Below, piece by piece: positions 14,507 through 21,090 of a stretch of 22,705 nt of DNA. A program made the translations under genes and the position numbers. The stretch spans positions 1 through 22,705 of the forward strand of contig CALDSL010000021.1 of NCBI GenBank assembly GCA_937920255.1, read 5' to 3'. The stretch's first letter is position 1. Every line of letters begins with the position of its first letter. The notes under the pieces are model-generated. The model was not told the origin of the DNA, searched no databases, and saw only the letters and a program-made list of their open reading frames with translations. The DNA comes from an uncultured Anaerolineaceae bacterium. Lineage in GTDB: Bacteria; Chloroflexota; Anaerolineae; Anaerolineales; Anaerolineaceae.

Positions 14507-15901
14507 ATGAGCGATTTGCAGCCATCCGTTGAATTTGAAGACCAGGTGCGGCAGGCGGTGCGCCCGCCCGACGCCGACCCTGAATTTGTGCGCCGCCTGC
14601 GCGCGGAACTGGCGTCGCGGCCGGCGCGCAGCCACCCGCGTTTCGCCCTGCGGCCGGCGTGGGCGTTCATCGCCATCATGGCGGTGGTGATCGCCGCGGC
14701 GAGCCTGCCGGGCGTGGCCCAGGCGGTGCGGCAGTGGTTCGCGTTTGTGCCGGGGATCGGCCTGGTGCAGCCCAATGCGCCCGCCCGGATGCTCGACGTT
14801 CCGGCGGCGGTGACCCGCGATGGGATTACGCTGACGGTCGAGCATCTGCTCGTCTACGCCGACCGGACCGAGCTGGCCTACCGCGTGGAGGGCTTGGCGC
14901 CCGCGCCGGCTGTGAGCGGCGGCGAGGTGTGCAGCGGCGCGGAGATGTACCCGCGGCTGCGTCTGCCGGATGGCAGCGTGCTGGCCGCCGACCCGATGGG
15001 GTTGGGCGGCGCGCGCAAGGTCAGCGGCTACACCGCCGGGCATTCGTTTTCCTCCGGCATCCCCGCCGGGGTTAGCCGCCTGACGTTTGAACTCACCTGC
15101 CTGCAAGACGCGCCGCGCGGCGCAGCCCCGGAAGAATGGTCGTTGGAACTGCGCCTGGTTGCGATCCCGGAAGGCACGCAGGTGGGCCAGCCGCTCACCG
15201 GCGCGGAGACAGCCGCCGTGGAGCAGCAGGCCGGAACAGGGATCAACTTTGACTTCCTGGGCGGGGCGCGGCAGGAGGACGGTTACCACTTCTTCTTCCG
15301 CTTCTCCGCGCAGGACAGCCACCCCGATTTTCTGGCTGCGCGGCCGCGCTCGATGTACCTGCTGGATTCCAGCGGCGCGCGCATCGAACTGATTAACGCA
15401 CGGCCGTGGTCGCCCTTTGATCGGGTGGACGTGTGGGAGTACCGCGCTGTGCTGCCGCCCGCCAGCGGCGAGATGACCCTGGTGGTGGATGGGGCTGAGC
15501 TGTTCTACCTGGGGCAGCATGCGTCGTTTGTCTTCGCGCCAGGCGCGGGCGCGCCCGTGGGCCAGACGTGGGAGATCGGCCAGCGCTTTAACATCGGCGG
15601 GCGTGACTTCCTGGTTGAACGCGCCGAGAAGATCGCGCTGGAAGGCCGCGAGGGTTTCCAGTTCACCGTCGCCGCCGGCTCCGCGCAGGAAGAAATAAGC
15701 GTGGACTTGATCGACATGCACTCCGCGCCGGAGTACAGCGTGTGGTCTACCACCGGCGACTCCGGGCTGGCGCAGCGCGTAACGGCCGGGTTTGTGTACG
15801 AGGGCGGGGTGCCGGAAACGCTCACCGTCACCTTTAACACCGTGTCGGTTGCGGCGGATGGGACCTGGCGGCTGCGCTGGTCCGCGCCGGAAACGCCGTA
15901 G
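14507..15901 (+). CDS. Putative membrane anti-sigma factor with large extracellular beta region (DUF4179-like)
   Basis: This 464-residue single-pass protein has a short cytoplasmic N-terminus (1-50), one transmembrane helix at about 51-70 (WAFIAIMAVVIAAASLPGVA) and a long outside part. The layout matches RsiV/DUF4179-type anti-sigma factors that hold an ECF sigma at the membrane. No zinc-type HxxxCxxC motif is visible in the cytoplasmic part. The outside contains a domain at about 100-220 (AVTRDGITLTVEHLLVYADR; CSGAEMYPRLRLPDGSVLA; two Cys that could pair), then a second beta-rich domain. The first domain is clearly related to that of the downstream lipoprotein. The gene begins 3 bases after the sigma stop codon, and the start MSDLQ is the only one close to the sigma gene. 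Confidence 0.8.
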   Translation: MSDLQPSVEFEDQVRQAVRPPDADPEFVRRLRAELASRPARSHPRFALRPAWAFIAIMAVVIAAASLPGVAQAVRQWFAFVPGIGLVQPNAPARMLDVPAAVTRDGITLTVEHLLVYADRTELAYRVEGLAPAPAVSGGEVCSGAEMYPRLRLPDGSVLAADPMGLGGARKVSGYTAGHSFSSGIPAGVSRLTFELTCLQDAPRGAAPEEWSLELRLVAIPEGTQVGQPLTGAETAAVEQQAGTGINFDFLGGARQEDGYHFFFRFSAQDSHPDFLAARPRSMYLLDSSGARIELINARPWSPFDRVDVWEYRAVLPPASGEMTLVVDGAELFYLGQHASFVFAPGAGAPVGQTWEIGQRFNIGGRDFLVERAEKIALEGREGFQFTVAAGSAQEEISVDLIDMHSAPEYSVWSTTGDSGLAQRVTAGFVYEGGVPETLTVTFNTVSVAADGTWRLRWSAPETP

Positions 15902-15922
15902 GCGGAAGATCAGAACAAAAAG

Positions 15923-15956
15923 GCGGCAGGGCAGGCCAGCGGGTCTGCCCTGCCGC
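15923..15956. terminator. 15-bp hairpin with AGCG tetraloop between anti-sigma and lipoprotein genes
   Basis: Left arm 15923-15937 (GCGGCAGGGCAGGCC) pairs with right arm 15942-15956 (GGTCTGCCCTGCCGC), with one G-U pair, closed by AGCG. It follows the anti-sigma stop by 22 bases. The A-run is on the left (AACAAAAA), so the U-tract expected of an intrinsic terminator exists only on the minus strand, where no gene runs into it. It may act as a partial terminator or mRNA processing hairpin within the operon. Confidence 0.5.
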
Positions 15957-15976
15957 GGCGCAGGGTGGGGAAACAT

Positions 15977-16687
15977 ATGATGAAAACCCGGTTATTGTTG
16001 GCGAATCTGCTTTTATTGGTTTTGGTAACCGCTTGCGGCGGAGCACCCGCGCCGGCCGTTACGGTGGACACGGCCGCCATCCACACCGCGGCGGCGGCCA
16101 CGGTGCTGGCCGGGATTGCGCTCACCCCCAGGGTGACGCCCATACCCACCTCCACCCCCACGCCCACCGCAACCGCGCCGGCGGAAGTCACACCCGCTCC
16201 CACGCCGGAGATCATCAGCCCGCCGCCGATGGCGGACGCGCCTGCCCTCGCGGTTTACCCGTCCGCCGGGGTCCGCGTGCTGGAAAGACCGGTAGGCGTC
16301 GTGCGCGACGGCATCACCGTGTCGGTGGATCAGGTGGTGGTGTACCCGGATCGGGTGGAACTGCTGTACACCGTGCGCGATATTCCCCACGATGTACTGT
16401 TCGAGCCGATGACCGACGATGTGGCTCTCTCGTGTGGCGGGTGGGACAGCTACGCTAATCTGGTGCTGCCAGACGGGCAGGTGATCCCCGCGGTTGATTA
16501 CCTGCTGGACGGCAAAGCCTACGACACGATCACCGGGCCGTATGCGCGCGGTTTTTCCGTCCATCTCTTCCGCGCGGCCATCCCCGCGGACGTCACCGAT
16601 CTGAAGATGACGCTGGGCTGCATCGGCCTCGCCCGGCTGGACCGCGCGCCGCTCAACTGGGAGATCCCGTTCCGGCTGGTACCCTGA
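15977..16687 (+). CDS. Lipoprotein sharing the anti-sigma ectodomain
   Basis: This 236-residue predicted lipoprotein has a signal with lipobox LVTAC (Cys20), a Thr/Pro-rich linker at about 46-85 typical of Chloroflexota surface lipoproteins, and a single C-terminal domain (about 98-236). That domain matches the first outside domain of the upstream anti-sigma factor: VVRDGITVSVDQVVVYPDR against AVTRDGITLTVEHLLVYADR, then VLPDGQVIPA against RLPDGSVLAA, an IPADV/IPAGV step, a Cys, and a closing LNWEIPFRLV against EWSLELRLV. Two cysteines are shared. GGGGAAA lies just upstream of ATG 15977; ATG 15980 is an equal alternative. Function unknown; it may compete for or present the same ligand. Confidence 0.82.
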   Translation: MMKTRLLLANLLLLVLVTACGGAPAPAVTVDTAAIHTAAAATVLAGIALTPRVTPIPTSTPTPTATAPAEVTPAPTPEIISPPPMADAPALAVYPSAGVRVLERPVGVVRDGITVSVDQVVVYPDRVELLYTVRDIPHDVLFEPMTDDVALSCGGWDSYANLVLPDGQVIPAVDYLLDGKAYDTITGPYARGFSVHLFRAAIPADVTDLKMTLGCIGLARLDRAPLNWEIPFRLVP

Positions 16688-16727
16688 GCCGCGGGAAGAT
16701 TCGCAAGATCGATCCTTCCGCAGCCGG

Positions 16728-16760
16728 TGCCAGGTTTATGTATAATGAACCTGGCATTTT
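16728..16760 (+). terminator. Inverted repeat with T-tract, also enclosing a TATAAT box
   Basis: TGCCAGGTT (16728-16736) and AACCTGGCA (16748-16756) are perfect 9-bp complements around an 11-nt loop, followed by TTTT (16757-16760), which fits an intrinsic terminator for the sigma/lipoprotein operon. The loop also contains TATAAT (16741-16746), a perfect -10 box for the next gene with only a poor -35, so the same palindrome could be an operator. Confidence 0.55.
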
Positions 16761-16804
16761 ACTGTTCTCAATCGCCGGACGAACCGGTTCAGGAGCGAAC
16801 ATAT

Positions 16805-17272
16805 ATGAAGCGACAGCAGCTTGTGGACAAACTGGAAAAGGCCTGGGCGGCGTTTCAGGATTCGTACGCCGGGTTGAGCGAGGCGCAGATGCTCCAGCCC
16901 GGGGTCACCGGGGACTGGTCGGTGAAGGATATCCTGGCGCATGTGACCTGGTGGGAGGAAGAGGCGCTCAAGCATCTGCCCAACATTCTCAAAGGGGCGC
17001 GGCGGCCGCGCTATTCGGTGACCTACGGCGGGATCGACGCTTTCAACGCGCAGATGACCGGGCTGAAGCGCGACCTGTCGCTGGACGCGGTGCTGGCGCA
17101 GATGCAGGCGACCCACGCGCGGCTGCTGCAATTCATCGACAGCGTGCCGGAAGAGCACTTTGCGCGCGAGGGGGCGTTCCGCCACGGTCTGCGGCTGGAC
17201 ACCTACAGCCACTACCCGGAACACGAGCGCGCCATCCGCGCCTGGCGAGAACGAGAAGCCGGTCGCGCATAA
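16805..17272 (+). CDS. DinB/ClbS-like four-helix-bundle protein
   Basis: This small protein of 155 residues resembles the DinB-like superfamily, closest to the ClbS/DfsB (DUF1706) type. The pattern is an N-terminal helix (LVDKLEKAWAAFQDSYAGLS), then GDWSVKDILAHVTWWEEEALKHL with His46, and a C-terminal HYPEHERAIRAW with His136 and His140. Such His residues often bind a divalent metal in this fold, but many members have no known activity; ClbS itself protects against colibactin. ATG 16805 is chosen because AGGAG (16791-16795) lies 9 nt upstream. The frame extends back to 16727 through the upstream palindrome. It stands alone, with no obvious partner. Confidence 0.8.
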   Translation: MKRQQLVDKLEKAWAAFQDSYAGLSEAQMLQPGVTGDWSVKDILAHVTWWEEEALKHLPNILKGARRPRYSVTYGGIDAFNAQMTGLKRDLSLDAVLAQMQATHARLLQFIDSVPEEHFAREGAFRHGLRLDTYSHYPEHERAIRAWREREAGRA

Positions 17273-17293
17273 TGCGACAGGCGATAAAATTTC

Positions 17294-17443
17294 GTAGGGG
17301 CGGACCTGCGTGTCCGCCCGCTAGAACGATCATCATAAACAGCACAGGTAGGTATAAAATCCTACTTTCCGATCAATCATTGTGCCTATCACGGTTTTAA
17401 TTTGCCATCCCCTCGGCGGGTGGACACGCAGGTCCGCCCTTAC
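17294..17443. repeat. Palindromic element with 27-nt inverted arms, GTAGGGGCGG type
   Basis: The left arm 17294-17320 begins GTAGGGGCGGACCTGCG. The right arm 17417-17443 is its reverse complement at 25 of 27 positions and ends in CTTAC. The left arm also folds on itself (GGGCGGAC with GTCCGCCC). The 96-nt centre is AT-richer and holds a minor hairpin (GTAGG/CCTAC). It fills most of the 201-base gap before the MFS gene; no coding frame is seen. Confidence 0.85.
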
Positions 17444-17473
17444 AAGTACGAACAATCATAAGGGTCTGCCTGT

Positions 17474-18826
17474 ATGTCTACAATCGCGAACCGGATTGAC
17501 CGCCTGCCATTTACACCCATGCTGCGCAAGGTTTTGCTGCTGACCGGTATCGGCTGGCTGTTTGACGCCATGGATCAGGGCATGGTGTCGGGGGTGATGG
17601 CGGCGATTGGCCGCGACTGGGCGCTGGACACGGCGCAACTGGGCCTGCTGGGCAGCGCGGGGATGCTGGGCATGGCGCTGGGAGCCGCGCTTTCGGGCAT
17701 GGCCGCCGACCGCTGGGGCCGCCGCACGGTGATCATGGTCACCCTGATCATCTACGGCGTGGCCAGCGGCCTGTCGGGCTTCGCGGTCAACTACCCCATG
17801 CTGCTGGTGCTGCGCTTTGTGACCGGCTTTGGTCTGGGCGGTGAACTGCCGGCGGCGGCCACGCTGGTGAGCGAGTTCTCGCCCACGCGCATCCGCGGGC
17901 GCAATGTGATTCTTCTGGAGAGCTTCTGGGCCTGGGGCTGGATCGTGGCGGCGCTGGTGGCGTATTTCCTCATCCCCGATTACGGCTGGCGGGTGGCGTT
18001 CTGGGTGGGGGCGCTGCCGGCCCTGTTCGCGGCCTATTTCCGCAAGGCGGTGCCCGAATCGCCGCGTTACCTGGAATCGGCGGGCAAGGCCGCGGAGGCG
18101 GACGCGCTGGTGCAGACGATGGAAGCCCAGGCCGGCATCACCGCGAAGATCGAACAGGCCGCCGCCAGCGTGCAGGCCGAGGCGCAGAAGGCGCGGATCA
18201 CATTTGCGGACCTGTGGTCGAAAAAATACCTGCGCAGCACGGTGGTGCTGTGGGTGATCTGGTTTGGCATCAATTTCGGCTACTACGGCTTCGTGCTGTG
18301 GACTCCCTCGCTGCTGCTGGGGCGCGGCTTTGACCTGGTGCGTAGCTTCGAATTCACCCTGATCATGACCCTGGCGCAATTGCCGGGGTATTTCAGCGCA
18401 GCCTGGCTGGTGGAGCGGGTGGGGCGCAAGGTGGTGCTTTCGGTGTACTTCGCGGGAACGGCGCTGGCGGCGTGGCTGTTTGGGCACGCGGCGACCACCA
18501 CGGCGGTGCTGGTCTACGGCAGCCTGCTGTACTTCTTCAGCCTGGGGGCGTGGGGCTGCGTGTACGCCTACACCCCCGAGGTGTACCCGACCGCGGCGCG
18601 CGCCAGCGGCAGCGGCTGGGCATCGGCGTTCGGCCGGCTGGGGGCGTTCAGCGCGCCGTTCATCGTGCCGGTGCTGTACGGCGCCTACGGCGAGCAGAGC
18701 GGCTTCACCTATGTGTTCATCATGCTGACCGGGGTGTTCGCGCTGGTGTCGCTGGTGGTGGCCGTACTGGGCAAAGAGACGATGGGAAAAAGTCTGGAAG
18801 AAATCAGCGAGGGCGGGCCGGCCTGA
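17474..18826 (+). CDS. MFS transporter, sugar-porter/NiaP-like branch
   Basis: This 450-residue twelve-helix permease carries the hallmark MFS loops: GMAADRWGRRTV after helix 2, LRFVTGFGLGGELPAA on helix 4, PESPRYLE after helix 6, VERVGRKVV after helix 8 and AYTPEVYPTAARASG around helix 10-11. This set is typical of the sugar-porter, metabolite:H+ symporter and niacin permease (NiaP/SV2-like) group, so the substrate is probably a small organic acid, vitamin or sugar. A charged cytoplasmic loop at about 200-240 separates the two halves. The start ATG 17474 follows AAGGGT by about 9 nt. No metabolic gene is adjacent to narrow the substrate. Confidence 0.92.
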   Translation: MSTIANRIDRLPFTPMLRKVLLLTGIGWLFDAMDQGMVSGVMAAIGRDWALDTAQLGLLGSAGMLGMALGAALSGMAADRWGRRTVIMVTLIIYGVASGLSGFAVNYPMLLVLRFVTGFGLGGELPAAATLVSEFSPTRIRGRNVILLESFWAWGWIVAALVAYFLIPDYGWRVAFWVGALPALFAAYFRKAVPESPRYLESAGKAAEADALVQTMEAQAGITAKIEQAAASVQAEAQKARITFADLWSKKYLRSTVVLWVIWFGINFGYYGFVLWTPSLLLGRGFDLVRSFEFTLIMTLAQLPGYFSAAWLVERVGRKVVLSVYFAGTALAAWLFGHAATTTAVLVYGSLLYFFSLGAWGCVYAYTPEVYPTAARASGSGWASAFGRLGAFSAPFIVPVLYGAYGEQSGFTYVFIMLTGVFALVSLVVAVLGKETMGKSLEEISEGGPA

Positions 18827-18899
18827 GCAAGTTGGGAATGGGGTTGCTGTGTAGCGCTCAAACGGTGTGGAGTGCAGGTTAAGAACGACCCCCCTCCAG

Positions 18900-18934
18900 C
18901 TCCCTCCATCTTCAAAAAACGAAGATGTAGGGAG
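18900..18934. repeat. Imperfect hairpin CTCCCT-CATCTTC / GAAGATG-AGGGAG
   Basis: CTCCCTCCATCTTC (18900-18913) pairs with GAAGATGTAGGGAG (18921-18934) except at one position, around AAAAAAC. It lies 73 bases after the MFS stop and may end that transcript, although no T-run follows. Confidence 0.55.
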
Positions 18935-18947
18935 AGAACCCCCTCTA

Positions 18948-19058
18948 TCCTCCCGCAAAAGCGTTCTTCTTTATTTGGTACTTCGCTCTTGTAGGGGCGA
19001 CCGCAACCCACAGGGCAGGTGGTCGCCCCTACATGAAAGAACGCTTTTTGCGGGAGGA
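18948..19058. repeat. Nested palindromic element (outer GCAAAAGCGTTCTT arms, inner GTAGGGGCGACC arms)
   Basis: The outer arms 18948-18968 and 19037-19058 are reverse complements apart from one extra T in the right arm. They enclose a second perfect inverted repeat, TGTAGGGGCGACC (18990-19002) and GGTCGCCCCTACA (19021-19033). With the hairpin at 18900 it accounts for most of the gap from 18827 to 19188, in which I see no coding sequence. Confidence 0.85.
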
Positions 19059-19188
19059 GATCATACGATTTATTGCCTGCGCAAGATCGATCGTTATACT
19101 TACAGCATAGAAACGTTGCGCTCCTCGCGGCATGTATCTTGTATGCGCATTTAACAGAAAGTTGGGTGGAAAAAGAGGCGGCGGCAGG

Positions 19189-20256
19189 ATGGTATGGAAT
19201 TCAACCCATAGCGCGCGTGTGGCAAGCGAGCAGCGTTACCGCGATTTGTTCGAGAATATCCCCATATGCGTTCTTGTAATCAACCTGGCAGATACGCCGG
19301 CCACGATCCTGGAGGTCAACCACCGTGCGAATACGTTTTACGGTTACCGCGCCGATGAGCTTTCCGGGCAGCCGGCCACCGTTCTGGTGCCGGATGAATC
19401 GCAGGTTCAGGTGCGTGGCGTGATGCAGCGTGTCCGACGCGGCGAGACGGTGCGCGCGGAGATGCTGAACCGGCGCAGGGATGGGGCGGTTTTTCCGGTG
19501 CGGGTCATTGCTGCCCTTGACCCGACCAATCCGGCGCGCATGATCGCCACGGTGGAGGACATGCGCGTGCAGATGCAGCGCCGCAACGACGTCGAGGCGA
19601 TTGAATCCGAACGGCTGCGGATCGCGCATGAGATCCACGACGGCGTGGCCCAAAACCTGGCCGGGTTGCGCTTTAAGTCGGCGCTGTGGCACTACCTGGG
19701 GGACGGGGCCCCGCCGGAGATGCGCGCGGCGCTGGAGGAAATGCAACTTGTTCTGGCGGGCGCCATCGAGGACATTCGCCGCGCGATCTTTGCGCTGCGG
19801 CCGTTGGATATGGAATCGCAGGGCTTTCTCGCGGCGCTCACCCATTGGGTGACCGGGTTCGGCGGCCAGAACGGGCTGGATGTGCTGCTGAGCGTCTCCG
19901 GCGAGGTGGAGAGCCTGCCCGCGGATTACGAACTACCCCTGTTTCGCGTCATTCAGGAGGGTTTAAATAATATTCGCCAGCATGCCGGGGCGGGCACCGC
20001 GCTGGTGCAACTGGCGGTGGAGCCGGATGGCGGAGTGACCCTGGCACTGCGCGATAACGGCCGCGGCTTTGACCCGAGTCATTCCAATGGGCAGGACCCC
20101 TCGCGCCATTTTGGGCTGCGCCAGATGCGCGAGCGCATTTCCGACCTGGAAGGCACGCTCGAAATTCACAGCCAGCCCGGCGCGGGCACGGAACTGCTCA
20201 TCCGCCTGCCGGGCGACGGGCGTGTTGCCGGCGGGCCGTCAGATGGCAGGCCGTGA
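19189..20256 (+). CDS. PAS-domain sensor histidine kinase (NarL-system type)
   Basis: This soluble kinase of 355 residues has a PAS domain at about 14-125 (SEQRYRDLFENIPICVLVI; NTFYGYRADELSGQ; RRRDGAVFPVRVIA). A HisKA_3 domain follows with phospho-accepting His150 in RIAHEIHDGVAQNL, then HATPase_c (LFRVIQEGLNNIRQHA; LRDNGRGFDP; GLRQMRERISDLEG). No membrane helix is present, so the signal is intracellular. The start is uncertain: ATG 19189 is preceded by a purine-rich stretch (AGAGGCGGCGGCAGG), whereas ATG 19132 would add 19 basic, unconserved residues. The stop precedes the response regulator start by one base. It is the second NarL-type pair in this window. Confidence 0.88.
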   Translation: MVWNSTHSARVASEQRYRDLFENIPICVLVINLADTPATILEVNHRANTFYGYRADELSGQPATVLVPDESQVQVRGVMQRVRRGETVRAEMLNRRRDGAVFPVRVIAALDPTNPARMIATVEDMRVQMQRRNDVEAIESERLRIAHEIHDGVAQNLAGLRFKSALWHYLGDGAPPEMRAALEEMQLVLAGAIEDIRRAIFALRPLDMESQGFLAALTHWVTGFGGQNGLDVLLSVSGEVESLPADYELPLFRVIQEGLNNIRQHAGAGTALVQLAVEPDGGVTLALRDNGRGFDPSHSNGQDPSRHFGLRQMRERISDLEGTLEIHSQPGAGTELLIRLPGDGRVAGGPSDGRP

Positions 20257-20257
20257 T

Positions 20258-20920
20258 ATGACCGCGGTTCGCATCCTCATCGCCGACGATCATACCCTGA
20301 TGCGGCAGGGCTTGCGCCAGTTGTGCGAAGGTCTGGGCGGTTTTGCCGTGGTGGCCGAAGCCGAGAACGGCATACAGGCGGTGGAGCAGGCGCGCGCGGC
20401 GCAGCCGGACGTGATCCTGATGGATATCGTCATGCCGGATGTGAACGGGGTGCAGGCCATCCGCGATATTGTGGGTACCACACCGCTGGCGCGCATCATC
20501 GCGCTGACCATGTACCGCCAGGAGCAGTACATGCTGGATGCCATCCGGGCGGGGGCGCGCGGGTACCTGCTCAAAACAGTGGACGCGCGTGATCTGATCG
20601 CCGCGATCGAAGCCGTTCAGCGCGGCGAGTACCTGATCGACCCGGTGATCGCGGCGCGCGTGCTGAGCGAGTTCCACCTGCCGGTGCAGGAATGGCGCAT
20701 CGAGCGGCTGACCGAGAGCGAGATGGCAGTGCTGCGGCTGGTGGCGCGCGGCGTGGAAAACGACCAGATTGCCCACCAGTTGAATTACTCGATTTACACC
20801 GTGGCCAACCGGCTGCGCACCATCTACGAAAAATTGCAGGTCACCAACCGCACCCAGGCGGCGCTGTACGCGCTGCGCCAGGGGTGGGTGACGCTGGACG
20901 AACCGCCTTCCGAAGCGTAG
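20258..20920 (+). CDS. NarL-type response regulator
   Basis: This 220-residue partner of the preceding kinase has a receiver domain with acidic pair Asp10/Asp11, phospho-acceptor Asp56 (DVILMDIVMP), a conserved Thr in IIALTMY and Lys in YLLKTVDARDL. The LuxR-type helix-turn-helix starts at about residue 150 (RLTESEMAVLRLVARGVEND, then SIYTVANRLRTIYEKLQV). The ATG at 20258 has GGCAGG 8 nt upstream and follows the kinase stop by one base; an in-frame ATG at 20243 overlaps the kinase end. The HTH lacks the usual S-x-x-T-V-K/E pattern (here SIYTVANRL), a mild divergence. Targets are unknown; the downstream protease gene is the nearest candidate. Confidence 0.9.
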   Translation: MTAVRILIADDHTLMRQGLRQLCEGLGGFAVVAEAENGIQAVEQARAAQPDVILMDIVMPDVNGVQAIRDIVGTTPLARIIALTMYRQEQYMLDAIRAGARGYLLKTVDARDLIAAIEAVQRGEYLIDPVIAARVLSEFHLPVQEWRIERLTESEMAVLRLVARGVENDQIAHQLNYSIYTVANRLRTIYEKLQVTNRTQAALYALRQGWVTLDEPPSEA

Positions 20921-20932
20921 CTTTTTGCCGTA

Positions 20933-20972
20933 TTTACAAATTCTTGTAAAGAATCTGCTCGAAAAGCAGATT
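20933..20972 (+). terminator. Two tandem hairpins after the response regulator
   Basis: TTTACAA (20933-20939) pairs with TTGTAAA (20944-20950). Directly after, AATCTGCT (20952-20959) pairs with AGCAGATT (20965-20972) around CGAAA. The first begins 12 bases after the stop codon. Only a weak T-tract (ACTTTGTG) follows the second, so termination is plausible but not certain. Confidence 0.5.
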
Positions 20973-21090
20973 ACTTTGTGTCTATTTCCGCGCCTGTGGA
21001 CTGCGTAGTATCAGAATATCGGCTTTTTCCATTCGCGGCAGCACGCTTCGACCGTGCAAATGCGATGAATCGTAACAGGAGAGGTGTTCT

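Noticed and set aside
14375..15976. 533-residue minus-strand frame opposite the sigma/anti-sigma genes
   Set aside because: It is a GC-rich antisense frame, rich in Arg/His/Gln with no recognisable domain, opposite well-supported genes.
17294..17443. tRNA or structured small RNA gene
   Set aside because: The long paired arms do not fit a cloverleaf, and similar GTAGGGG arms recur elsewhere in the window, so a repeat element is the better reading.
17456..18958. 500-residue minus-strand frame opposite the MFS gene
   Set aside because: Its composition is typical of an antisense shadow (Arg, His, Gln-rich), and the + strand has a clear twelve-helix transporter.
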